From: Oryzias latipes
Taxonomy: Eukaryota > Chordata > Actinopteri > Beloniformes > Adrianichthyidae
Length of the DNA: 64,000 nucleotides
Direction of reading: 5' to 3'
Assembly: GCF_002234675.1 (NCBI RefSeq)
Contig: NC_019859.2
Coordinates: 5,363,240-5,427,239, forward strand
Shown here: one piece after another, positions 50,601 to 62,075 of the stretch
Layout: each line of letters starts with the position of its first letter
How positions within the stretch are numbered: the first letter of the stretch is position 1
Made by a program: the position numbers and the translations under genes
The notes under the pieces: model-generated
What the model was told of the DNA's origin: nothing
The model's database searches: none
The model's input: the letters and a program-made list of their open reading frames with translations, nothing else

Positions 50601-51308
50601 GGTGCAACCAGCTCACAAGATACCTGGGCCATGACCCTGAAAACACAAAGCTCCGATGACTGAGCGACATCAAACGCACCACGTCCGGTTTTCCCCACAA
50701 AGAGAACCTGGGGCTCACCTGGTTTGTCCCAAATCCACAAAGCAGCAGCCGTAGTCCGTCCCAAAGCTGATCTTGATCTTTCTGTAGTCGTAGGTCTGCC
50801 GTCCGTCCAGACGCTGCACGGAAAAAAAGACAACGTGATAGTTTTCCCTTAAACTCTTCCCATCTCACTTTTTCTATTCAGTCACCAGCAGAGAGTGAAG
50901 CAGTTAGGCTGGATATGAATATATTAAAAAAAACACAGAAATATATTTTTCTCACATTATAATATCCAGATTGTCACTAAGACGAGCAGCATACGGAACC
51001 TTGCAGTGATCAAGGCCACAGAAGTACAAAAATTAATCAATTAAATGCACAGTTTTTGTATTAAAATCAGTAAATCAATCATTGATGCTGCAAAAGTCGC
51101 ATTTTTCCCTCTTCTCTTGAAGATTTCTAAATTAAACCACCTTCCCGGAGTTTTACCGAACTGTTAAACAACTACGCTTTTAATAAAATGTTGTTGTACA
51201 CAGTAGTCATCAGGGAACTGTTACCGAGGAACGAAAACAAACCTTTTTCTCCTCGATGGCTTTCAGTATAAAGTCCCGCTCGCAGGCGGACAGCGGTGTT
51301 TCTTTCAT
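47620..51308 (-). CDS. exosc9: Exosome complex component RRP45
   Basis: RNase PH-like, non-catalytic subunit of the hexameric ring of the RNA exosome (pairs with EXOSC4) in nuclear and cytoplasmic RNA processing. Exons in transcript order: 51243-51308, 50719-50813, 50517-50636, 50330-50432, 50121-50258, 49965-50047, 48539-48671, 48380-48468, 48155-48301, 47916-48079, 47765-47840, 47620-47689. Phases agree throughout; 427 aa (human about 439). It starts MKETPLSACERDFILKAIEE. RNase PH-fold landmarks: RLDGRQTYDYRKIKISFG, RCLRNSKCIDTESLCVVSGE, VWQIRVDVHMLNNDGN, ALCHFRRPDV and HMPISVSFSFFQQGTYLLVD. The C-terminal part is acidic, has a SUMO/acidic-type DSEEEEVVIL stretch, and ends in a basic tail (KGAPSSKKKTKQKP) supplied by the last small exon. 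If exon 11 is read through, a TAA at 47761-47763 would truncate the protein and remove the basic tail. The acceptor choice for exon 10 (48079) is the least certain junction. Confidence 0.93.
49151..49609 (+). mobile_element. GACCCACTCC-family MITE in exosc9 intron 6
   Basis: Begins CTAAAGACCCACTTTGATGA and ends CAAAAGATGATCAGAGTTC, with AAAATTGCATTTCTGAGAAT and GGGGCTGTAAGCTAGCCAGA inside, all family marks. It lies inside the 49964-48672 intron, antisense to exosc9. Confidence 0.65.
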
Positions 51309-51399
51309 CGTGTGGATTTCAGGCTGTTTGGAGTTATTTTGAAATGATTAGATTCTTTGAAAACCACGCGGGCACGTTTATGTTTATCCGGTTCTAGGC

Positions 51400-51409
51400 G
51401 CGCATGCGC
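51400..51409. promoter_or_regulatory. exosc9: NRF1-type palindrome in exosc9 promoter
   Basis: GCGCATGCGC, the core NRF1 binding consensus, lies 92-101 bp upstream of the exosc9 start codon. NRF1 sites are common in housekeeping promoters. Function is inferred from the motif and its position. Confidence 0.5.
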
Positions 51410-51429
51410 AGCTGTGTACGTTTTACGAC

Positions 51430-52500
51430 AGTAAAGGCTCGAATATGGTTTGAGTCCAATGCTGGATTAAACATGGTTTTAATGTTAAAAATTATCTTAA
51501 TTTTGAATTGTAGCATTTTATTTATGGTTTCGTACAAATTCATATTATTTCAAACTAAATAGATGGAAACAGAAGACGCCAGCATCAAATACACAGCAGG
51601 TTGAATCAACCAATTATTTGTTTTCACATTAAAGGCAACAATTATTTCAGTACAAGAAATAATTTTGTATTATTTTACAAACCCAAAAATATATCCTTAT
51701 AATTTATATAAAATATCTGCATTTCCTGCGGTCAGACGAGTGTAAAAAGTGTTTACGACAGTTGCGATCGGTGCTGCGTTGGGGTCAACTTGGAAATTAC
51801 ATTGTTCAAGTTTTTGTCTTCTGCAATATAATTGGTTTTGTATTTTAACTTGACAATTTTTTAAGAATACATTTAATACACGTGCTTAATTAACTGCATA
51901 AAAATACTAAAAGAAATGATAAATGTGTATACAAAGAATTTCAATCCCTTGATCTTTGCAAATTCTATTTGGCTGTCAAATTTATTTAATATTAAACATT
52001 GAATAAATGTTTGCTGTTTGTTTAGTTTGTCTTAACATAAACATAAGAAATGTAAAGGGGAACTTCTTTTAAGCTCAAGCCATTTTCCCCCAATTAAAGT
52101 CCTGTAGACTTGAATTCTAAATACATGTTTTTCTTTTTCTTCCTCTATGAATATAACCTTTGACTAACAATGCATTCAATTTTCTGTATTTACAAATATA
52201 TACAACCAAAGCTGTGTTCTGTTTATTAAAGAATAAATTATTTTTTATGTATTGTTAAATCAAATATTAACCAATCACACCACATTTTCCTTATATGGCA
52301 ATTAAAAATAGCCAGTAGTACATCTTAAAAGCTTTTTATGTTCATCGGTCTGAAAAAAAAGGAAACAGATGTGAACAAATCCTTGATGATGTTATTTAAA
52401 AAAATTATAACAAGCATGCATAAAAACAAATGAGCGAATGACAGCTTGGGTTCGGATTTTTGGCTTGAGCATTTGAACGCATCAGTCGTGCTTCCCCTTC
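51430..52500. other. AT-rich intergenic, nothing recognised
   Basis: Low-complexity AT-rich sequence between the exosc9 promoter and the CpG-rich block. No repeats with clear ends and no coding exons are seen. Confidence 0.5.
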
Positions 52501-52519
52501 TGTGTCTACTGCGCACGTC

Positions 52520-53060
52520 CAGTACCGTTATACGGGCTAACTGTCACTCACGGTCCATCCATCCAGCCGTGTTTCCCCTCCGTTTCTCAAGGGAGACTCC
52601 GCTCTTCAACCTCAGATCACTCTTGTGCCCTTCTCCGTAGGGCAGAACACAACAACAACCATTTTCAAATATAATAACGAGCTGCAAGAGAGGACGTAAG
52701 GACGGTTTGTGTGCGCACGCTCATTCACTCCACTCCATTCATCATGGGCGCGCGCGCGCGCGCAACGTTGTGGCTAGCAAGCTAGCGTTTGTTTTTCATT
52801 CATTCGTGGTCTTCAGATAAAACGTTTTATCTTTTCTGTTGTATCACGTTAAATGTCTGCTGCCTCTTGTTTTGCGTCAGCGCGTGCTTACATCCGTCTT
52901 CCGCGCGTGTTCGGGTGTCAGCGAAGCTCGTGTTGCGCTAACTTGTGGCGGTCCTGCTGTGTTAGCTGTAGCCCGCGGAGCAGGTGCTGCGGCCGGGGCA
53001 GTTCAGGGACAGTCTGGGCTCTGCGCTGCTCCCCGGCAGCCATGTTTTAGCTCCTCCACC
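52520..53060 (+). promoter_or_regulatory. clgn: CpG-rich block, probable clgn promoter and 5' untranslated exon
   Basis: CG dinucleotides become frequent here against an AT-rich background. There is a (GC)8 run at 52748-52763 and many GCGTGC/CGCGTG words. The clgn coding sequence starts right after a splice acceptor at 55026-55027, so at least one upstream non-coding exon must exist; this block is the best candidate. CAGGTGCTG near 52980 could be the donor. Short open frames here have no recognisable product. Confidence 0.5.
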
Positions 53061-54455
53061 GAGCCCTAACCGTTATTTTTGTTTATATAAAACACCAGCA
53101 AAGCTGTCACTGCCTAGGAAATTCAAAACAGAGGAAGCTGTGCACACTCAAGGCCTAATCAGTTTATCAAGTGATCATGTAAATAGTATATTCTGATATT
53201 CTTTATTGAAATTTAAACGTCTGATGATCTCATGGAGATTTCTCCTGAATCTGAAATTTGCCTGCATCTACAGTCTTTTATTGAAATATTCTTTTATTTT
53301 AAATCCCCAAACATGCATACAGAAGAAGGACAGATGACAGAAAAGAGCACAATGCCAGAAAGTGGTCGATTGTTAAAATTTTCTAAGACCATCTTCTTCT
53401 TTTTTCCCTCTCTCTCTCTGCAAGGATGATAAACTACGTTCTGGAAAAGAACCTTTTTCTGTTGATCCAGATGCTACTTCCAATGAGATGAGATCAACCA
53501 AATCAAATAAACCTCTGTTCATGCACATAAACAAAACAAAAACATCGGACATTCTGACCCAAACCAGTTTTTGGATTCACAGATTTCGGACGTTCAAGTT
53601 AATGGATCTGATCTGGTTGCTTTTAGTTTTTAGATTTCTGTTCTGTAAACAGATTTCCTCTGGGGTCTCTCCACCCCTCCAGAGTTACTACAAAAGAACT
53701 AGAGAGCAAACCTGTTTATCTAAAGGTGATGGCAGCAATTTACTTTTGTGAATCTTGGGGATTTTATTGATTTAGAGATAAACTGCTTAATGAGAACACA
53801 TTTTATCAGCTGCGACACAAGTCTTGTCTGAATCAATGAATTTATTTTTCTGAAAATAAGTATTTCCTGTCCATCTAAATACCTCATTATAAATGTCTGT
53901 AATATCTGATCTAAACGTATGATAACTAAACTGGAATAATTGAAACCAGTCGATGGTTATTTTTATTTTTTAGGTGCCCATCTATGCTGGTTTCCCTGTT
54001 GAAATGAGGGATTTTTCAGCCTTCTAATACCCGGGACAGCCAGGTTCTGTGCTAACAGATCTGTTTGTTTTTCCTCCACCCACAGAAAAGCCTGTATTGC
54101 CTCCGTTTGCATTAAGAAAGCCCAGCTTTGTTTAGAAATGTCCTCATGCTGTGGTGCTGCTTGATATATTTGCTCAGTGACCCATCTTCAAATAAAAAGT
54201 CTGTCCTAAAGGGTTTATGCTTGTAGTGGATTATAGAAATGTCATCAGGTCATTCAGAAATAAGAAATATGAGGAGAAAATACTGACTTTGTTGGGTTTC
54301 AGTACAGCTTCATGATGGAGGTGCTTTAAAAAGTTTCTACAGGAAAAAAATCATTTGAATTTCCTCCTGTCTGCATTTATTGTTAGGTTAAACTTTTATT
54401 TGGAGGTTAAACTTAGAAAAGGAAACTTGTTTTTCGTATTTCAGGAGTTGTGTCA

Positions 54456-54696
54456 CGACCCACTCCAATGAAAATGGTGTTTTTTCTGATGATGGAGGAC
54501 ATATGTAAAGAAAATGAAGCTTAAAGTGACATTTTTGTGTTTTTTAATTCAAATTGTGAATCAGGAGCAGAAAGAAAAAAGGTCGTTTATAAAAAAAAGA
54601 TTGTATCTGTGGTGTAGAAAATACGCCGGGCGGGTCAAAGGCTCCCTGCTCCGCTCCATTCTGATGCATCCATCTGTAGAAGCAGATCAAATGTTT
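54456..54696 (+). mobile_element. Truncated GACCCACTCC-family MITE
   Basis: Starts CGACCCACTCCAATGAAAAT. It carries GATGATGGAGGACATATG, GAATCAGGAGCAGA, GGCTCCCTGCTCCGCTCCAT and GATGCATCCATCTGTAGAAG, then stops. It lies in the presumed first intron of clgn (about 53061-55027), where I recognise nothing else. Confidence 0.65.
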
Positions 54697-55027
54697 TTTA
54701 GAATTATTATTATTTCTTTTAGGTCTCTATTAGAATAAATACCAGAATCTGATTCATAACGAGCAGCTAAACCTTCCTGCTAGTTTAATAACTCCTGTCT
54801 GAACAGATGTTTAAGTTGACACTTGTGCATTTTTAGTTGAAATCATGTTTTTGTGTCTGGAAGGAAAACGTTAGGATGCGTTTAAGGACCTCATTTTTTC
54901 GCTCCTTTTATGTGACCTGATCTTTATCTGTAGCACACTTATTTCTCCTTCACTCGACTCTCTTTAATCCTCTAACTATACCCCGTTCTCTAACCTTTCT
55001 TCCCGCCCCGCCCCTCCTCTTCCTCAG

Positions 55028-55603
55028 ATGAAGCTGGGGGCTGGCTGCATGTGGCGTCTGCTGCTCCTGTCCCTGCTGGCTGTGGCGGTCGCGGCGGCCC
55101 ACGGGGAACAGCCGGAAGACCTCTCAGACGACGGGGATGACATGGACCTAAACGAGGAGGAGTTAAGAGCTCTGACGGGAGAGGATGAGGATGAGGCAAC
55201 GGTGATCGATGACGAAGAGTATGGCGAAAAGAGTGAAAAGGGACCAGGGGAGACCGAAACCGACTCCAGCGTCTCCTTCCAGGTGGGCATCGGGTCTGGG
55301 GTGGAGTGGACGTGTGGCGTTAGTGACCTTAACAGAATGTCCTTCAATGGTTTCAAGGTGACCTACAAGACTCCTGTTCCCACCGGAGAGGTGTACTTCG
55401 CCGAGACGTTTGATGACGGCTCCCTGGACAGGTGCGGCCTGGCAGTTTCTCAGCGGTGCTGGAAGACTCTGGAAGTGTGAGTGCTGAAGCGTTCTGTGAT
55501 CTCTGCAGATGGCAGCTGTCTAAAACCATGAAGGAAGACGCCGATGAGGAGATCGCCAAATACGACGGTTTGTTTTCAGATGATCCACACATGCTTTGAA
55601 ACG

Positions 55604-55650
<47 letters not shown>

Positions 55651-58600
55651 CTTCCATGTGAGATTCAGATGACAGTAAACAGCAGCTCAGGTCTTTGGAG
55701 TCTGGGTTACCTGTCCGGTTTGTCCGGTCTCTACATCGACGCCTGATTTTACGCTGCATGTCCTTTGCGCTGTCTCACCACGTTGGTTAGTTTACGTCGT
55801 CTCCGTCGCGTCTCCGGTCCGTTCCTCCTTCCCCCTGGCTTGCAGAGGAGTGGTCCGGTCAGGCCCCATGGCCTCCCCTTCCTCACTGATTTTTGTAAAG
55901 TACACGTTTTGTGGCATTAACAAGGTTTTTTACTTCTAAGAGTGAACTTTTGTTGTCCACGGCGAAAATGGATGAGTGTCAGCGTGAGTTTTTGCGTGGC
56001 CCTAAAATTCATTTTTTTTTTTTCAAAGAACAACGAGAGGTTTTATTTTGAAACCTGCACTCGTTTCCTGTTTCTTCTGCTTTTTGCCGCAAAATCGACG
56101 CTTTGGTGGACCGGACATAAAACTCCTGCTTGAAGGGCGGACGCCAGACGCCGACATGGTGGAGGAGACGTCAACTTTCCGCCTGATTAAAAAACGTTTT
56201 TTTTGGGTCAGTGGAGACGCAGCGCAGACGGATCAGTGGAAATCAGGCTCGAGCGTGCGTCCTCTCTTCTTCTCGCTGCAGGGAAGTGGGCTGTGGAGCA
56301 GCTGAAGGAAAACAAGGTTCCAGGAGATCTGGGCCTGGTGCTCAAGTCCCGAGCCAAACATCACGCCATCGCCGCCCCGCTGGTCAAACCCTTTGTTTTC
56401 CAGGACGAGCCTCTGGTTGTCCAGTGAGTCTGCAGCGGCGTGTTTCCAAACGGCTCTCTGCTTTAGGAGCCAGTGAGCAACAACACCTGTGTTGTGGTTG
56501 TAGGTACGAGGTGAACTTCCAGGACGGCATCGACTGTGGTGGAGCGTACATCAAGCTGCTCTCAGACACCGGCAGTCTCAATCTGGTTGGTAACCCTCCT
56601 AAAAACAATTCAACTACAATTAGGCTTTTCCTGCATACAAAGGCGGGAAGAGAGGCTTTTCAGAATAAAAGCCTCTTAACGTGTTGTCTCCCGTTCTGCT
56701 ATACAGGAGCAGTTTCACGACCGTACGCCCTACACCATCATGTTCGGGCCGGATAAATGTGGCGAGGATTACAAGCTGCACTTCATCTTCCGCCACAAGA
56801 ATCCTCTGAACAAGGACATGGAGGAGAAGCACGCCAAGAGGGCCGACGTCGACCTGAAGAAGTTCTACACCGATAAGAAAACTCATCTTTACACTCTGGG
56901 TGTGCAGCTTGTAGAGAGAAAAATAAAAGGTCGCTGGTGTTTAGGTGTTTTTTTATTTAAAGTTTGCTTACTTTGTCTGTCGTCAGTTCTGAACCCGGAC
57001 AACAGCTACGAGATGTTCATCGATCAGTCGAGCGTGAGCCGCGGCAGCCTCCTGCAGGACGTGGTGCCTCCCGTCAACCCACCCAAGGAGATCGACGACC
57101 CGCACGACTCCAAGCCGGACGACTGGGACGAGAGAGCCAAGATCCCCGACCCAGAGGCGGAAAAACCCGACGACTGGTGAATCATTTTACAGTGGAAGAT
57201 AGATATGAAAAAAGATCAAAAGATGATGGGAGTGGGAGTCGAATACCATCGATTCTGTAATAAGTAGACTGGATCTTCAGCACCGAGTTTACAGCACCAC
57301 AAACGGCGTAGCTGTTAATGGACCGTTGTTCTTTTTTCAATCTCTCTCACGTTTGAAATTGACCCAGTCTTTTGTTTCAGCGCCGCATTTTCAGGAGTAA
57401 AAACGTTAACTTCAATAGCGTTTGTGTTTCAGGGATGAAGACGCGCCCGCGAAGGTCGAGGACCCCGACGCCGTGAAGCCAGAAGGCTGGCTGGACGATG
57501 AACTGGAGTTTGTGGCCGACCCGAACGCCGAGAAACCAGAGGACTGGTAAAGGTCGTCCAACCAGAACCTATTCAGACCCGACACTGTGTCACAGGGTCC
57601 TGTGTGCACAGGGACGAGGAGATGGACGGAGAATGGGAGGCGCCGCAGATTCCCAACCCGGCCTGCGAGACGGCTCCGGGCTGCGGGGAGTGGAAACGCC
57701 CCATGATCAACAACCCGCAGTACAAGGGCAAGTGGAAGGCTCCTCTGGTGGACAACTCCAACTACCAGGTGACATTTTAAACTGATTCTAATTCAGTCAC
57801 GATTGTAAAGAAAGATGCAGACTAAATGTAGCATTAATGTTCCATTTTTTTAAATAAAAAATGATTCTTTTTACAAAATCTCTCCTTGTTACAAATGTAT
57901 TTGATGTCATTTTTTGTGAAAGTTTCTCTAAACATCAAACTTGTGAAATTTCAGCAACTTTAAAGGGTCTATTTCATGCAAAATCAACTTTTTTGAGCTT
58001 TTAAGTTTATTACAATGTTCATTCCTCAGTATAAACAACCCCAAAGCAGTATTTTGATCCGTTCATTCCTCTAAAAACCGGCTCCCTGAGCACCAGTCCA
58101 CCAAAACAGGCGGGTTGTCACCCTGTGAGGTCATAAAGTGGGGAACAGCCCATTCCAGGAAGCACCGCCCCCAGGCTAACACACTCACGCACATCTTATC
58201 TGTGGAGCTAGCGGTGGTTCGGCAAAATGCTTTCCTTTTCTGTGCACAATATGCACATGTTTGTTTTCGTGGACGAATCGCAGACACGCTGCCGAGGTTG
58301 GCTCTAGGCTGACGTCATGAAATGGTTGTTCCCTTTGTTTGTTCCCAGGGGGTTTGGAAGCCTCGTAAGATCCAGAATCCAGACTACTTTGAGGACCTGC
58401 AGCCCTTCAGGATGACGCCGTTTAAAGCTCTGGGCCTGGAGTTGTGGTCCATGACCTCTGACATCTACTTTGATAACTTCATCATCACCTCCCAGAAGGA
58501 AGTGGCCGATCGCTGGGCTTCCGACAGCTGGGGGCTGAAGAAACTGGTGGCCAGCGCCAACGAGGTGGGTGGAAAGGTGGCGGCGGGAAGTCTGAGCGTT

Positions 58601-60869
58601 CCCGGCTGAACTCTTGTGTCTCCGTCCGAGCAGCCGGGGATCTTGGCCCAGCTGACGATGGCGGCGGAGGAGCGGCCGTGGCTGTGGGTGATCTACATCC
58701 TGACTGTGGGGCTGCCCGTCGGACTGGCTGTGCTCTTCTGCTGGCCGAAGGTACTAGCGGGTCACATTCACCCGGACGGGCCGCACCGCACTTCTTTAAC
58801 CGGACTCAACCCTGTGCTGCAGAAAGTCGAGGAGGACTACGTGTACAAAAAGACAGATCTCCCTGGTGCTGACTTGGAAGAGGAGGAAGAGGATGAAGAG
58901 GAGGCAGCAGATGAAGACAAAGCGGCGGAGGCTGCAGATGAAGCAGCAGCAGCTGCTGCAGGTTTGACTTCCATCTGCGAGGACTGTATCTGAGCTCTGC
59001 AAGCTTCTGGAAGTCATTCATCACAATCAATGTTCTGTTAAAGCCACAGAAGGAGAGATGGAGGACAACGAAGAAGGAGGAGAAGACAATCTGGAGGGGG
59101 GTGATGAAGGAGAAGAGGAGGAGGAGGAGGAGGAGGAGGAAAACAAATCTTCAGAGAGAACATTAGAGGAAGAAGATGGGGTGAGAGCCGCCTGTTCTTC
59201 TGCATGAGCTTTCCTTCTGTTCCTGTGATCTGAAACAGTGAGGGAACATGCGGGACAAAGGAGTTGGTACCGGTACCGATGTATGGGTACTGCCGGTACC
59301 GATGTGGGCGGTACTGCCAGTACCGATGTGTACCGTATACAACCACGGTTGTGGGCGGGCTCATGAAGACAGGCGAGACTGGGAGGGTGGGCGGAGCTTC
59401 GGTCAAAATGCCAAAGGCCGTGGTGCAGCAGTAGGGCGGTCGACCCATAATCGTAAGATTGCAGGTTCGATTCCTGCCTTGAACGCCCATGACTCGAAGT
59501 GTCCTTGGGCAAGACACTGAACCCCACTTTGCCTCTGGTGGTAGGGGGGCGCCTGTGTTCGGCAGCGGAGCCACCACCAGTGTGTGAATGTGTGTGCGAC
59601 TGGGTGAATGGGTCCGTGACTGTAAAGCGCTTTGTCCTTGTAGGAAGAAAGGCGCTATATAAGTATACGCCATTTAATTCACAGCAAAGGTTTCTCATTC
59701 GGTGACCCGACGGAAAAGAGTGACCAAAAGCTCAGAAAAAAGCCGTCGGCATGGCGATCAGCGGCAAAACGACGTGTGTATAAACAGATGCAGCATCTGT
59801 TGCAGGGCAGACCATCAGAAAGAATGAAATAAAACATCTCATCATGCTGCTTGTTCCAACCAATATGCTTTTGGAAACAATTGTCTTTTTCTTTTTTGAA
59901 GCACCGTTAAGATACTGGAATCGTTTCAAAAGTATTTGTTCACCGCGGCGTGAGATAAAATCCAAACTCTACCATAACATTAACAAGAAATCTGATAATA
60001 AAATGTTAAAATCTAGAAACACACAACCATTCAAGAAGGAAAAAAATAAGCTTAAACAGCTGAAGTTAAACAGAAAAGAAGTTATACAGTCTAATAATGA
60101 TTATTTCTTGCTAGTTCTAAGCAAATTAATTTGTATGTAACTCATTGTAGGTCATTTAGATTACAGTGGGAAAAAGCTAGTGTAAGAAATGGAACAAAAT
60201 GAGAAAACAAGGTTAGTACAAGTTGGCCAATCTTGTTAAATCCTCCTAAAATCTAAAAGTAGGACTTATTCTGAATGTTTGTTGCCAAAATAATGACAAT
60301 GACTTTTAAATAACATCCTTAAAATTGAACCAAAAATGACTTACTTTCAGAAAATGTAAAGAAAATGACACATAGATTTTCAACTTTTTTCTCTCAAAGA
60401 AAAATATTTGTTCTAAAAATGAAATAAAAGTGGGGTGTAGAACCGGTCCATTTAACTTCTATTTTATGAAGGATGTCTGCATAAAAAATGCCTTTAGATG
60501 TCTTATGGACATCTCCTAAATAAAACAATTTGAATTTTCTTCTGTCTTAAAGCAAGTTTTTCTTTTGTCTAGAGTTTAAAGCAAAAGGAGTTGGACTCAT
60601 TATTATAATAATTATCTCCTTATTTCTTAATGAGACAAAACTTTAGAACAATAAAGAAGTAAAAAAAAAACGGTAAAATATCCTGAAAGTTTCAAATCTT
60701 TACAGGGATGTTTTTAGGTGGGTTACTCGGTTCTGTTGACACTTTTATTTTTGTAAAAATATGGTTTTTAGTTTTTTTTCTTTAATCTGACCCGCAGCTG
60801 AAGGAGGAGGCTGAAGTTCCGGAAGAAAGCCAAAAACAAGTGAGGAAGAGGAGGGTACGGAAAGACTGA
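55028..60869 (+). CDS. clgn: Calmegin (calnexin-family ER membrane chaperone)
   Basis: Lectin-like ER chaperone; mammalian calmegin folds sperm surface proteins. Exons: 55028-55282, 55358-55431, 55509-55567, 56282-56423, 56504-56585, 56707-56899, 56987-57176, 57433-57546, 57612-57768, 58349-58564, 58634-58750, 58823-58961, 59044-59180, 60798-60869; phases agree; 648 aa. Signal peptide ([20 protein letters not shown]), acidic N-terminal segment, lectin domain ([52 protein letters not shown]), P-domain with four KPDDWDER-type and four [11 protein letters not shown]-type repeats, lectin return ([20 protein letters not shown]), one membrane helix ([20 protein letters not shown]), then a Glu-rich cytosolic tail ending RKRRVRKD. 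That ending and the convergent scoc neighbour fit calmegin; parts of the lumenal domain look equally like calnexin. The 75-nt intron 55283-55357 is in frame and stop-free. Confidence 0.9.
55603..55649. repeat. (CA)n microsatellite in clgn intron
   Basis: About 47 bp of CA repeat after the exon ending at 55567. The rest of that intron, to 56281, shows nothing recognisable. Confidence 0.95.
57958..58337. mobile_element. Putative MITE in clgn, ending at the splice acceptor region
   Basis: Left TTAAAGGGTCTATTTCATGC and right (reverse complement AAAGGGAACAACCATTTCATGA) share AAAGGG...ATTTCATG in inverted order. The GC-richer body (CACCCTGTGAGGTCATAAAG, GGAAGCACCGCCCCCAGGC) is unlike the flanking intron. 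The right end stops about 11 bp before the exon at 58349. Confidence 0.4.
59420..59676 (+). mobile_element. tRNA-derived SINE
   Basis: The tRNA-like head has an intact B box (GGTTCGATTCC, 59464-59474). A conserved-looking body follows (CTTGGGCAAGACACTGAACC, GTGTGTGAATGTGTGTGCGA), then the tail TGTAAAGCGCTTTG...AAGGCGCTATATAAGTA. This is the layout of teleost tRNA-SINEs. It lies in the last clgn intron. The remainder of that intron (59680-60797) is AT-rich with nothing recognised. Confidence 0.8.
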
Positions 60870-62031
60870 GGAGGTGCAGTCTGTGTCTGCCGTCTCCTTC
60901 CACCCCTCCCCGATGGATGGGGAGGAGGTGGAAGGGCCTCCTCCGTAGCCGTTCCCCCTCCTCCCGAGTGGGACGGCGTGCATCCCCTTCAACCCATCCT
61001 GCAGTGACCCGGGTGCCCCGCCCGTCCGTCCGCGCCTCCTTCCTCCTCCCAGGTTTGCAGAATCCCGCCTCACACCTCACGGGTCGCGACAGGATTAGCA
61101 GAGGAACAAAAGGGTTCCGTCTCCTCCAGATTACACTGGATCCGTGAATGTTTTCCTATCATGGCTGTCATCATGTAGACGCTCCTTTTCCCAGAAGTCC
61201 ATTCACCTGCCCCCCTCCCACGCTGCTGTTTGTCTTCACTGGTTCGAGTCGTGCCGTCAGACTTTAACTTCTTGGATGTTCTTTCACCACAGACACAAAT
61301 CTTCTGAAAGCCAGATTCCTTCATGGCTGTCAATCATGTTTCTAGGTAGAAGTGTTGTCTTTGGGTTTGTGCGGGACTTGAACAGTGAGGAGGGTCTCCC
61401 ACTCTTCCTCCTCTGTCGTAAATCTTTCCATCCTTCCCGTCTTCCATCCTCTCCGTGTTGTCGCTCTGAACAGAAGCCCCCGTCGCCCGTGTCCTAACGG
61501 CGGCGGCGGTCTGTCCGCTCACCCCTGCACCCCCTCCCCCCAGCAGATCACAGCTAATCAGACTTCATCCTGACGTCCTTGAGCTGAAACACATCTCCAA
61601 GGACGCAGTTTGATTAAAGTTCTGCTTTGGATTATTTGGGTTTTAGCTGCCTGAGAGGCGACGGCGGCATCAGAAATGAAGGTTGTGTTTTCCTCATTAA
61701 TTTATTGCTTTTTTTATTCTCGTCTCACGTCAGACTGACTTTTGCATGTTAGACTAAAACTGACATCGTTGCTTTTGCTCGCTGCAGAAGTCGGTACGTT
61801 TCTTGCCTTGACCGTCAGTTTTACTGCATCTTTGTGACTTAAACTTGGGGAGACGTCCCGCTGAGAACACAGAAGCTGGAGTTCAGGTCCTCCTTTTGAT
61901 GTGAGTGGGGGGGGGGGGGTACCGATGCTGAATCCGTTTGTCGTCTCGAGCTTTTGTAGCCGCCGTCAGACGAGGACAGATCTCCCCGTTTGCGTTTGTT
62001 TGCTACTTGTACATTTGCTCTTGGAAATAAA
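60870..62031 (+). other. clgn: clgn 3' UTR with poly(A) signal
   Basis: About 1.15 kb from the clgn stop to an AATAAA at 62026-62031, the first canonical signal. It includes pyrimidine-rich blocks and a G run near 61908-61918. I see no open frame with support. Confidence 0.55.
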
Positions 62032-62069
62032 CTTATTTAATACAAAACAGACGCTCAGGATTCTTGGGT

Positions 62070-62075
62070 TTTAAT
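62070..62075 (-). terminator. scoc: Candidate distal poly(A) signal for scoc
   Basis: ATTAAA on the minus strand, about 40 bp beyond the clgn AATAAA. A proximal ATTAAA lies at 62965-62970, about 110 nt past the scoc stop. Which one is used cannot be told from sequence. Confidence 0.3.

Noticed and set aside
52839-53196. Possible small protein genes in the CpG block
   Set aside because: Composition reflects GC-rich promoter DNA, frames overlap each other and none matches a family I know; more likely a 5' untranslated exon.
59420-59500. A second tRNA gene from the B-box match
   Set aside because: The head lacks a proper acceptor stem and continues into a SINE body and tail.
59027-59698. Minus-strand open frames of 223 and 211 codons
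   Set aside because: They run antisense across the clgn Glu-rich exon (hence poly-Ser/Pro) and the SINE; not a gene.
55028-60869. Calling the chaperone calnexin (canx)
   Set aside because: Lumenal domain similarity is ambiguous, but the tail ends RKRRVRKD (calmegin) and not RKPRRE (calnexin), and scoc is the convergent neighbour as at human CLGN.
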